DNA of 64,000 bases from Cantharellus purpuraceus. Lineage: Eukaryota > Basidiomycota > Agaricomycetes > Cantharellales > Hydnaceae. Of this stretch, positions 31,248 to 41,801 are shown piece by piece (position 1 is the stretch's first letter; each line of letters opens with the position of its first letter). A program made the position numbers and the translations under genes. The notes under the pieces are model-generated. The model saw only the letters and a list, made by a program, of their open reading frames with translations, was not told where the DNA came from and ran no database searches. The stretch lies in the NCBI GenBank assembly GCA_025174535.1, contig JALBUN010000049.1, forward strand, positions 1,426,001 through 1,490,000, read 5' to 3'.

Positions 31248-31744
31248 CCAGCTTCCATTCCCGCAAGTTGTTCCTGCATTTGCATCATAGCTTCCAGGTG
31301 CGTGCATACATTGGAATCATCTTTGCATTTCATTTCATATATGTGGCGGCATATGTCAACCTTGACTGTGAGTGCTGTACTCTCATGCTTCATGCAGACC
31401 ACATCCTTTGCAGTTGGCAGTTTCCTGACTTCAATTAGGAGTGCTTCTGGAATCATCATGAAAATCTGTGCCTTGATCAGCGCTTCGCGTTGATGGTAGT
31501 TGTCCCAATGCCTCTCTGCCTTTTCATAGGCTTCCTCATCTGATTCGGTAATCTCTTTATCTGCAGGGAGTATGGGTAGCTTGCCTGGCACTCTAACAGT
31601 GCCAGTGATGTGTCGCATGACACCTTTGTTTGAGCCTAGTGTAGTGAGTGTCTGAGTCTTCCATGTGACCCAGTTCAACTCATCCTGGGTGAGCTTGGGG
31701 ATCGCAAAACCCTTCACTGTGTTGCTGGTATCAGCGGGGCCCAT
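31248..31744 (-). pseudogene. Copia-type gag, 3'-truncated
   Basis: The ATG at 31744 (MGPADTSNTVKGFAIPKLT) opens a frame with LNWVTWKTQTLTTLGSNKGV and HITGTVRVP near residues 23-50, resembling the Copia-type gag opening (substrate-binding helix pair and H-x-x-GT). It continues through AERHWDNYHQREALIKAQIF and ends where LTR A6 begins, so the zinc knuckle, protease and pol are missing. Hairpins occur inside it, such as CTGGCACT/AGTGCCAG near 31587-31607. Confidence 0.7.
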
Positions 31745-31941
31745 AACCTAATAAGGAAATGTGGCTAGACAAGAACTCAGTGAATAGAAGATTCACTGAG
31801 TGGTTAACATTAAGCAATACCTAGACAAGAACTACACTACGGTCAATAAACTATAACGTGGTTAAGAAACTTGTGCCCACCTCAGTGAATCTTCTATTCA
31901 CTGAGGTGTTATGGTCACGCAATGTGACTGTACAGTAGCAG
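31745..31941. other. Copia leader with mirror hairpins
   Basis: Two 10-12-bp stems flank this leader: CTCAGTGAAT/ATTCACTGAG (31776-31800, loop AGAAG) and ACCTCAGTGAAT/ATTCACTGAGGT (31879-31907, loop CTTCT). They are near copies of each other. Confidence 0.55.
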
Positions 31942-32484
31942 TTGGTCACGTGCGTTCCAGCTTGCCACGTGATTCCCTCAACAATCAAGGAGTCTAATTT
32001 GGAGGGAAGGTCACACACAAGCACAGCCCAGCTACATGGGACACTACAGAATGTTACATGGGCATTTGATCCTGAGGCTCAGGCAGCACGTGATGAAGCC
32101 AGGAGGGCTCAGCAATTTGAAACCATGCATACGCAACATCTCAAAATCCAGTTACATGACCATGAGGCTGAAAATTGCCACCTGCACAAGTAATTATTGG
32201 AGCTCCAGCACCAGGTTGATGAGGAGAGTCACCATGCTGACAAGGCAGAGCAAGACCTGTGCTTGCATGAAGTTATCACTAGACATCAACACCAAACACA
32301 TACTCCTGATTCTGGATATTACCGTAGATCCCAGGATGATCCATCAGGGGGCATGTGGGCAAGGCAAAAACACACATGGTCTCCACAGGATAGCAAGTCA
32401 TGGACTTGCTTGGCTCCTTATCATTACCACTCATCACCCCTCGCTCTGAGTCACATCAATCAGGTCACAAGCTTCCTGTGCTGA
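31942..32484 (+). pseudogene. Coiled-coil ORF with one stop codon
   Basis: A single plus frame runs from 31942 to 32484 with one TAA at 32191-32193. The product is His/Gln/Glu-rich with heptad-like content (EAQAARDEARRAQQFE, ELQHQVDEESHHADKAEQD). It may be a retroelement gag-like segment; no domain is recognised. Confidence 0.35.
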
Positions 32485-32988
32485 TGATGTCCCTGGTACC
32501 AACATTATGGCCCACAAGCCACTTTACCTACCTCCCCTCCAGCTGAAGCCTGCTTCACTGTCAACACTTCCCCCCATCTCCAGCTTCTCTACCTTCAGTG
32601 TATAGACTATAACAAACTCACTGCTCATTCGGTTTTTGTGAAAACCGAACGTGCTGTCACATCTTCACATCTCTGTTCTTTAGAAATCCCGACATGAAGT
32701 TGCATCTAGACAATCTTGAAATAAAATAATTATTGCAGCTGGGCGAAGCCAATGGGATTTGGAAGAATATCCCAGGCGCTGGGAGACAGGCCTTCTTAAG
32801 GATTTACAACTGAGCGCAAGGCATCAGTTCACCTAATGTGACTCAGGCTCCTAAGATGACAGTAGGAGAGAGAAAGATAATGCCTGGACCGATGACTAAT
32901 GGCCAGCTCTGGCCGGTTTCCCAGAGCTGCAGGATTTTTGGGATTTGGTGTTACGGTTTAGAACTCCATTCTAAATAAAAGTTCCAGG
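32485..32988. other. Non-coding, with one strong hairpin
   Basis: No gene is seen. TTCGGTTTT/AAAACCGAA with a TGTG loop lies at 32628-32649. Confidence 0.45.
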
Positions 32989-33127
32989 CGTCTAGAACTA
33001 CAACTTTAGGAATTTACGCTTATGGATAGTCACCCAATTATGGTTGCCGAGGAGTATCACAGCAGTTACAACATGTCTTGTAACATTGTACCATGGCATA
33101 TGTATTGTTGTTTATGGACAACAGTGG
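32989..33127 (+). repeat. Left boundary repeat of the 33.0-41.5 kb block
   Basis: The part 32989-33036 is repeated directly at 41494-41541 (48 nt, about three mismatches; core ATTTACGCTTAYGGATAGTC). Immediately after it, 33040-33127 (88 nt, from ATGGTTGCCGAGGAG) is repeated in inverted orientation at 41387-41474 with two to three differences. Confidence 0.75.
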
Positions 33128-33285
33128 TCTTTTCGAGTGCTAGTCTGTTCCCATTCTATGTTGCGACTTCTATACCAGCACCAGTGAGGCGTCTGGGTGA
33201 CAACCATGGTGAGAAATCAACGCACAGGCTGCCATGAGTCCCAACCAATCTAATTATATGATTCATTATTTATGATATCACGTCG

Positions 33286-34725
33286 GTGATAGCACCTGCC
33301 GATGATGACGGGGTTTCTACTATTCTCAAGAAGTATGATCGTGTCGGTATATCAGATCGGAAAATGGTTAGTAGGATGCTGCTTGCTGAACACAGAATAA
33401 CCATGAGGTATGTCCATTTGCTTGGTTCTTATATCCTCATTAATCCTTATACAACAAGTGAGGCAACTGTGGCCTGGCGGCGCAAGTTGCTAGGGCTTAA
33501 GGGCAGCAAGGCTACAACCAAAGAACTATCAGAGGTAGAGATATGGCAGCTTGTGTTAGATCAGCTTGAAAAAGACCCGAATCATCGAAAAGGTCCACGT
33601 CTGATTAGAGAGGCCATTCGCTTTGATACAGGTATTACACTCAAACGGTGAGTATCACTTAGCAAAGATTTCTGCACTACGTTATTAATACTTGCAACAG
33701 TGATGTTGTTGAAGATGTCATGCGTACGCATGATCCTGAAAGGTTCACCCTTCGTGAACCTACAGCGAAGAGAATCTATCACACGGCTCTGGTATCAATT
33801 GGACCACATGAGTTTTGGAGTATGGATGGTCATGATAAGCTAAATAGAATTGGGTTTCCTGTATATGGAATCTGGGATGTGTGGACTGGAAAGTGGCTGG
33901 GTCTCTGGACAGTCCCAAACAACCGGTTGAAGAATGTTATTGCGTATCTCTACCTTAGTCTTATTGAAGAGTTCAAAGGTATTTTTTTTTTTTACCTTCA
34001 CATTTTTATCTTAGTATGTACAGGTATGCCCCTGCAAACGACATCAGACTGCAGCACAGAAACAGTTGAAGTCTATGGCCTTGCTAATACTCTAAGGTAC
34101 ACACACATACATATACATACGTATAAATCTAATACAAATGTAGGGAAGTATTCTCACCTGACCTGCCAATTGATGAGGTTCCAGTGCATCGATTTCTACG
34201 TAGTGTCCATAATATTACCATAGAGCGTGGATGGCTCAGTCTTCGGCTTCAGTGGGGTGACAACGTTGTCACTACTTGGGATCAGGGTGAGGGTGTGTAC
34301 AACCCGTCTAATCCCAAACATTAGTATGTCTTAAATATGCAGACTGAATGTGGACTTACATTTAGTATAGTGATCTAGTGCAGTGGCTCTGGCCACTGCT
34401 CATACAGCAAGAGCTCAATGAAGTCAAGGAACGGTTTAATAACCATCCAGTGCACTATAACCGTAATAAACTGTTGCCATCAGGGGTTTCACCGAACGTG
34501 GTATATGCAACATTCAAAGATTATGGAGCGATAAACTGCCTCCAGCACGTGGATATCACCATTGTAAGTAGACTTAAAGCAGACATTGGTGGTGAAGATT
34601 TGGTTCGGTTTGTGTCATCTCAGTATGCTGCTCGGTGCAAAGCAGCATATGAAACACTTTCCATTCAGAAGCTTACTTTACAGAATATCTGGACTATTTT
34701 TTCGAGTATGCTACTGCTTATCTAA
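33286..34725 (+). CDS. DDE integrase-like protein of a basidiomycete transposon family
   Basis: At least five exons can be read (about 33286-33409, 33460-33650, 33701-33980, 34025-34096, 34144 onward, 34376-34725) with GT...AG introns. The core shows the first Asp in HEFWSMDGHDKLNRIG, the second in TTSDCSTETVEV and the Glu in LIQQELNEVKERFNNH, then RNKLLPSGVSPNVVY; this is the D-D-E layout of the integrase-core proteins abundant in agaricomycete genomes. No in-frame stop is forced if introns are removed, but the start codon is unclear (the frame opens with GTG; an ATG-bearing upstream exon may be missing). It lies just inside the left boundary repeat and converges on the alpha-kinase gene. 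Confidence 0.6.
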
Positions 34726-35969
34726 AGTGAGCGAAGGGTATTCAAATATTACTAGAGTAGTGTAGTACTGTGAGTAAAGGACAGTTCAACAAAGGGTCTA
34801 ATGAGGGTGGAATGACGAAGCTGGCGGATTAAATGGTCTATAGAAAGGGTAGTCCATGTGATTCCAAGTGTTATGCAAATAAAGGCTTTTTGCCTGCATC
34901 TTTGAAGGTGTCAAATTAAGCTAGTATGAATCAAAACCACACGTACCGGTATGTAACATGGAGTGAGGTGAGGCCAAATAGCTATTTGATGCCGGTTGTA
35001 CGGCACTGGGTACATTGACTTTTGGTAATTCTGAGAGTTTAAGGCAATGGCATATTGGATTGCAGCGATGTGTTTCAGTGAACTTCTTAATATATGAGGG
35101 TCCATTATCCCATTCTCCTTTATCACCTTGTATGCTGAGTTTGGTGTCAGTAGATAAGTTAACTGAACAAAAGCACCACTCACATGTGTGCCTGAGGATC
35201 GTAAAGTGTCAGGTTACCCTGTGCATCAATCAGGCCTGGTACATCACATTAGAACCGGTGTTCAAACAAGAAAATGACTCACCTTGCAAATCTGCAAGTA
35301 CCATGTTCTCAGCCGTGTGGTCAAAGACCAAATGTGCAAATGCATCTATAATTTGCCCCAAGTCGTCTTCATTTACACTGGCTGTATCATAACCTGAATA
35401 TTTTATCTCGGTCCCGTGCAGTAATGGTGCAACTAGAATAGTCTTGAACTGAAGATTACGATCATCCATTTCATCTGGTTCTGGACGGGGTAAAAGATTG
35501 CTAGTAATACTACCAAGGAATGCACCGGCAGCATTCCATTTAATATCTTACATATTGTCCAAATTAACCGGCAAATAGAAGAAAATCAACTGCAACTTAC
35601 TATGCCTGATTACAGTGTCGTAATGCTTTGCTCGGTGGAAGAATTCGTCTAACAAGACTTGAGCCTCATGGAGCAGCTGAAGCTCATTGTATGGGAACTG
35701 GTTTTCCTTTAAAAAGATCTTGTTTAAAGTCCCGAAACTGTACAATTTCGCTTCATGGCCTCAAAATATCAGCATATATGTGCTGCTTTCTCTTGATTCA
35801 GGGCCATTCAAATATTCTCTATTTTTTCATATTTTTTTTGGGAATTTTCCATGCAGAAATGAGTCTACAAACTTATTGTTCTGCTGGGCGAAGTTTTGGG
35901 ACCCACATGGACCCACAAACCTTCGCAGATGTCAGCAGCCCCAAAGTCACCCGGAGTCACCCGGACTAC

Positions 35970-36310
35970 TGACTCATTTTCGATCACATGACTCATTTTA
36001 ATCTCCAACTCAATCTGGTCACCACTGCCAGTAAATGCTCAATATCTTCACAACCACTGCACCTCCTGACTCCATTTTCAGTGGAGAGTTCAATAGAAGC
36101 TGTGCCTACCCATAGCTGTGCTAATCAGCCTGGGAAACGAAGTATTGACCGAGTTATTTGAGTAATGGTGACTCATGCAATGACTCCTGCCATGACTCAT
36201 GCTATGACTCCTTCCATGACTCATACCATGACTCCTGTGATTACTCATACTATGACTCCTGCTCTGAGTCACACTATGACTCCATCCATGACTCATGCCA
36301 TGAGTCAGAG
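35970..36310 (+). promoter_or_regulatory. Cluster of TGACTC/TGASTCA motifs in the C3 LTR
   Basis: TGACTCA occurs at 35970, 35989, 36169 and 36193 among others, and TGACTCC or TGAGTCA at many more positions in a degenerate 14-15-bp repeat (ATGACTCATGCTATGACTCC type) up to about 36308. TGASTCA is the binding site of Gcn4/CPC1-type bZIP factors. A TATA box follows at 36439. Confidence 0.6.
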
Positions 36311-36438
36311 CAAATCCAAGCAGCTCATTGGCTAGGAAACTTCCACCCCCTTCTCACATATTCCACTAGCTTCCAGTAGTTTCCATCTATTAATAGGTAG
36401 AAGTTTCCAGTAGTATTAGTCAGCTCCTGTAAATACAA

Positions 36439-36446
36439 TATAAAAG
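36439..36446 (+). promoter_or_regulatory. TATA box of the C3 LTR
   Basis: TATAAAAG in ACAATATAAAAGGAGCC, conserved in position with ATATATAAGG in C1 and C2. Confidence 0.6.
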
Positions 36447-36832
36447 GAGCCCATTCTGCCTCTGAATAAATAACCATTTCTACCCCATCATTTGCACATC
36501 AGTGTGACTAGAGTGACATACAGTGTCATCCTCTATATCTCAGTAACTGTTGATTGTCCAGTTCAAGGGTCGCTTACAGTTGTGTAACTGTATTTGATTG
36601 CACTCGAAGTAGTGATTGTCCTGCTTTGGGCGTGAGTGTAGTATCTACCTCGCGTGACTACAAATCTACAGGGTGAGATTGTCTGTTGATAGTCCTGCCA
36701 TTAGTGCTCTTGTTTAAGTTACTAGTGTGTACTGCCTTTGCAGAGCATTAGAATCTTGAACTCGTGTGAAGCAGTTGCTAGACTACTTCACACATCGCTG
36801 TTACCTGCTTCAGAGTGTCACTGGTTGGACGG

Positions 36833-39089
36833 TGTCGGTTCGCTTAAGGAATAGATCCTATAAGCCTGCACGCAACGGTCCTAGCAAACAGACAGTGTGT
36901 AACGCAGTTGTTCAACACTCCAAAGATCAATCAGGTCGAGGGGTAGAGGTAGCACTTAATAACAGGGAAGTGGAATAGTGCTCTGTGGTTGGATGAGGAT
37001 GGGAGCAAAAGGTCGGTCCCGATGGCTGATCATGCTCTGTGACTGGATGACAATGGATAGCCCGGTTGGGAGGTATGCGAAAGCTGGTTTCAAGAGAAGC
37101 GACCTCTCGGTGGAGGAGGGAAATCTGATCGTGGAACCAAGGTGCTTTACCTTAGTGTAGAGATGATGGATTGTGATGTAGAGCGTAGAGCGTAGACTTA
37201 GAGCGTGGACTTTGACTTTAGAGTGTTGGCTGAAAACTTGTTGATTGATTCCAAAGGCAAAAACTAGCACCCTTTTATATACAAATCCCCAGGGCACAAC
37301 GACACAATATGAAGAGCAAATGATGCAATATGATGCAAGAAATGCTGATCAAGCCAGCTGACAAAGCGTGTGAAGTTGAACTACTAATGGGGAAATCATG
37401 GAGAAATGAAACGACAGATAGGGGTAATCTTTGTAAGAATAGGGGGTGATGAGTAATAAAAGAACCAAAAATAGAACAAGGATGAGTAAGTTGTGTATGA
37501 ATGAATTAAAAGATGAAACAGGGGTGAGTCATATAAAAGAACAATAGAAACATCCACCAATACCATCTTCCATACGGCTCCAAAGGTAAATTGACCCTGA
37601 GTCACATGAGGACTTCAGTCAGCTTCCACAACAAATACTCCTTATTGTCTTAGTGATCCGTCTCCATATGGTATCCCGTTCCAAGAGTATTCGGTCCCTT
37701 TGCCTGACACAATGTAACCTGAGTTGGATTGAAGTGGGAGGATAGGTCGGCAATGGCGACTGAAATTCTACCTCACGTTCGACTCGTCTATCCGTGTTAC
37801 GATATAGAGGCAAAATGTTGAGGAATGTATATGGTTCAACGGAATTGTGAAAGAATATGGGATTGCCAATGGCATAAGAGAGACATGGTGGGGGGATCTT
37901 GGACGTTGAAAGAGTTTTGGAAGTATTTTGACATGTGGAGGTGGCTTAACATGTCCGTGGAGCTCGGCGTATTTTTGATAGTCCTCAGTGTCCAGAGACC
38001 AGTGTGATGTATTATTAGAAGAGATGTTGGAGATGTCAAGAATTTATTTAAGTATTATTACGACCTATTGGAGCAAGAAGGGGGAGTTTTATGATAAAGA
38101 AAAGTTGTGAAAAGTTTGGGAATTTTTTGATTAAGGGATGAGGAGGAGGTGATTTTCGATTTTATTTTGTGAGCCATCCTTTCGTTCTACGGGGGTGGCT
38201 ACTACTCAAAAAGGGAGGTATTATGATGATTTTAATTCATCATAAACCTCAAGTCAAACGGGTAAAAACTCCTTTCTCTATAAAAAGTTTTTCCCCATGA
38301 CATCACATATTATCAGTATCCACATCATTTCTTTTATCATATGTTTCAATCTTACTAAAAGGCTTTTTTATCATGTGATTGTCAAATTGTATATTAACTA
38401 CAACTGTGTACGAGTGTCAACAGGGAGATTCACTATTCTCAATCCCTTCCAAGCTGTAAATAAACAGCTTGTGTCAACTTTCTGTCGTTCCTGGAATAAC
38501 TCCTAAACGACCTATTCGATTTGAAATCTTTTGCATATCCTATTAGGATATTGCATCATCTATTGCTATCTCAAATTACGAACGATTTGGATTATTACAT
38601 CCATTTCTATTAAGCAAACACTTTTTCGAAGTGTTGCTATTCCCATTTCTGCTCAAATATTTTGCAGAAGTCCCAGTTCTTAACCGAATATTCTGATATT
38701 TGGTAACATCACTCTACTAAACAACACCTTTCAATAGACCCCGCATATATCTGCATCTTTGCAGTAACTGCTTCTCTATTCAAAATTTATTGCGCCACCA
38801 TCTCTCACCTTCATCTTACACTCACCCACAACAACCCTCCATATCTTTTCTTAACAGGAGAGGGGAATAGAATTGGAAGCCATGTGAATGATGATGAAAG
38901 GATGGGTGCGAATTGAAGGCTGATAATGATCGATGGCGATGAAACACGGGTGACGATCGATGGCTAGAATTAGAGACTGAGGTGGAGAGGGAGTTGCGGC
39001 GCTATTTAAAAGTTGATACGAAAAGACACTGGCGGAGTTGGACTGTCAGAGTGGTTCAATATGTGTCCTCGATGTGTCCTGGCTCGTCA
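36833..39089 (-). mobile_element. Family A LTR, copy A7 (minus), nested in C3
   Basis: On plus it begins TGTCGGTTCGC and ends GGCTCGTCA, flanked by ACGG at 36829-36832 and 39090-39093. The empty site is preserved in C1 near 16270. Removing LTR E leaves about 1.43 kb. Its 144-codon ORF is split: the start is near 38883, the rest at 38033-37619. Confidence 0.85.
38034..38856. mobile_element. Family E LTR-like insertion in A7
   Basis: It starts TGTCAAGAATTT and ends TTTCTTAACA (imperfect inverted ends), 823 bp, with a perfect 5-bp duplication GGAGA (38029-38033, 38857-38861). It is AT-rich and non-coding, with a polypurine-like AAAAAGGGAGG near 38208 and a TATA-like CTATAAAAAG near 38279. It is the only copy in the window. 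Confidence 0.75.
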
Positions 39090-41386
39090 ACGGTCGGATT
39101 CATCCACCTACTTCCTCTAGCCTCTAAGTGCATTCCCCTCTTTTTGGAATATCTGGACCCCTAAGCGTCTGTGAACTCTAGACTCTGGAAGTCTTATTCA
39201 TTCCCTACTGCTAAGAAATGTATTACCTTCCTGCGTATCGTCTGCATTGACCATTACAATGAATTGTAACCAAAGTACAAACGTTAAATTGTTTCTGGAG
39301 TTGTGCTGCAGTAGGATTTGATATTCTTCTCAGCTGTTCATTCACGGAATTGTGGTGATTTAGAGTTTGCCCTAACACCATAATTTTGCGGGTTCCAAAA
39401 CACTCATCAAGTAGAGCCTTATAATTGTTGGCCTCTGAAATATCGGAACTAGTGGACCAGTGCCTTAAATGGAACACTGCATAATCAATAGCACCAATGC
39501 GTCCCTACCCAAAGACCGTTAAGCATGAAGAAATACTTGTAGTCTAAATACTCACCCGAAAAGCCCACTTAGTCATTCCTTTTCCAAGGTAACCTTCTCC
39601 AGGCCCAATGTATTTGCGTGCATGTGTGAACCAGCCCCTAGGCACTAGAATAGTCTCTATATCATTGCATGTAACGTTCTCCACTCCACCATCATCTGAT
39701 GCTACACAAAATGTCCGGTGAAACTTGTATGCATCATACAGAAGTTGTGGGCCCCTTAGAGAGGGTATGTGATAGGCACTGACATATGCTGGTCGTCTGC
39801 TAGCTTGAGGCGATGTCTCACCTTTAGTGTGGTGAGTTAAATCACGGTATATATTAGTCACACATACCACAGTCTGCTTTCCGCTTCATGCTATGAGTTA
39901 TAAACTTTGACACACTTTTTTTTGGTGAGGTGTCACTAGTAGTATCCTCCTCAGAATTCTATTATTATTGTTAGCCATTGAAATAGAAGGCAACAGCTAC
40001 TTACCACTGCAATTGCTCTCTCATATACATAGATGCACATGGTGAGAGAGTTAGAGCGTAGATCCTTCTCTGAAATTGCATTGATGGACTTCAGACTTTC
40101 AATGAGGCTCCCAAGTGTCTGCTCCTCCTCAAGTATTTTCCTTTCATCAATTCCCATGCATTGCCCCTGTGCTCTTGCTACAGCAAACTCAACAGTCCCA
40201 CTAGTTGGCCCCTTCTTGTAAATATGCAGATATTTGAAGCATTGTAAGGCTTACTGTTTAAACTGAGGGATTTGAAAATCATCTTTGTCTTTGTTTGCCG
40301 GGCATGCAAGATAATTAATACGTGCTTTATTCAAGAGTGTGTTGAAGACTGCATCGGCCTGATCTGTTGAATGACAGGCATGCGCCATGGGAGCCATTTG
40401 AACCTATGTAGTAATTTAGTACCTACATAGATGGTGTTATTTATGCTACTTACCTTTCGGGCTTGGCCTGTATTGCGGCCCATCGATGGGTATGTATAGA
40501 GTGTGAATATAATTGATGTTGAGGTACTGGACTTAGCTTGCTTTCTGAGCACATGCCGTTTTGAGTTGATGTTATGAGCAGACAGAAGATTTGCGTTGAC
40601 GCCTTGTTTCACTCGTTGGTCAAGACAATGTGTTGAAGCTTGCTGTTGATGGAAGGATGCACGCTTGTGGATCACATCTATATCTGGAACACCACAGGCA
40701 GGGTCAGGTCAATCCATACGTACAAAGTTCAAACATACCATGCATCACTGCCTTAACACATGAACAGCACATCTTTTCCATTAAATAATCAAAGACAACA
40801 CCACAGCCTTGACACTGTAGCTTAGCCTGAAAAACTTATTAGCTAAAATGCCACCCCTAGAATGATGCACTTACATGAATCGCTTGTCGTTCTAGCTCAG
40901 ACTCAACAGAGTCCTTTTTCACACACCGCATGCAACGAACGTGAGGTAGAAGATGTGGGAACTCCTCTGCACATCCTGGGCAACATCCCATGATGTGAAG
41001 AAAAAAATTGTACTGAGTAGGGTCCAATATTGTCTCCCTTATATATGCAATCGGCAGAATGTTGAAAAAATAGCATTGAAACAATGCTGTACATGGAGAG
41101 ATAATCCACCATTGTCGGAGCGGGCAAGAGGTGTCTTTCACACCTTCACAAAACTAAGATAGACGCAGTAACCGAAGTTATCCAGCGCAGTCTTCAACTT
41201 GGATGACTCTACCTAAGAACCTGGGGAAAATATATCTTATGCTCCTTGTGTCTCTTAGCAGCAGGACACAAGGGTCGGCGACAGTGGCGCATTGGTGAGG
41301 TCACTACGTAGAATGTTGGCAACTTCAAAGTTTGGAACAGAAGAGTATTTGCCACGGAGCGCTGTGAATGGCCAAGCGCGAGGAAA

Positions 41387-41541
41387 CCACTGTCGTCCAT
41401 AAACAACAATACATATGCCATGGTACGATGTTACAAGACATGTTGTAACTGCTGTGATACTCCTCGGCAACCATACCCAATGCAAGCTCTATTCGTCTAG
41501 ATCTATAACTTTAGGAATTTACGCTTACGGATAGTCACCCA
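41387..41541 (-). repeat. Right boundary repeat of the 33.0-41.5 kb block
   Basis: The part 41387-41474 is the inverted partner of 33040-33127 (88 nt), and 41494-41541 the direct partner of 32989-33036. The DUF6534-like genes begin directly beyond it. Confidence 0.75.
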
Positions 41542-41801
41542 CCGTCCTAACCTATTCGGACCACAGATACTTACCGTCAAAACGCGGTGATTAACTCGAC
41601 ACCCGACGGCACTCTTTTATAGAAATGTCAGTCGGGACTTGGTCGGGTGCTCGGTCATTTACAGTGTTCCGGCGCCCGCAGGTACGTTGCCCAGCAATTA
41701 CAAATATCAGATCCGTCACCTCCTAGTCCCATCGACGTCTTGTATCTTGTTAACGAGAAGGTCTTCAAGGCCGTCAAAGCGTACGGCGTGGCTTGTAGTT
41801 T

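Larger units (their letters stand above)
35688..39402 (+). mobile_element. Family C LTR, copy C3, with nested A7 and E
   Basis: It starts TGTATGGGAACTGG and ends GGGTTCCAAAACA, flanked by a perfect 5-bp duplication CTCAT (35683-35687, 39403-39407) inside the alpha-kinase gene. Without its nested insertions it is about 1.46 kb. Its U3 part differs from C1 and C2 and contains an array of TGACTC motifs. Confidence 0.85.
34921..40991 (-). pseudogene. Alpha-kinase with N-terminal zinc-binding region, split by a transposon nest
   Basis: The ATG at 40991 (MGCCPGCAEEFPHLL) opens a cysteine-rich region (CPGC, CMRC, then CQGCGVV and CCSC near 40750-40820). The alpha-kinase domain begins around GEGYLGKGMTKWAFRV and is cut in exon at KALLDE by element C3. 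It resumes with LQLLHEAQVLLDEFF, the lobe signature FDHTAENMVLADLQGE and the C-terminal zinc signature FTETHRCNPICHCLKL (H-x-C-N-x2-C), ending at the TAG at 34921. Removing C3 and one CTCAT duplication restores the frame exactly. I saw no other disabling change, so loss is probably recent. Alpha-kinases of this build are a known expanded basidiomycete family; the substrate is unknown. Confidence 0.8.

Noticed and set aside
36090..36379. His/Ser-rich and Asp/Ser/Cys-rich frames on both strands
   Set aside because: They come from the degenerate TGACTC repeat in LTR C3.
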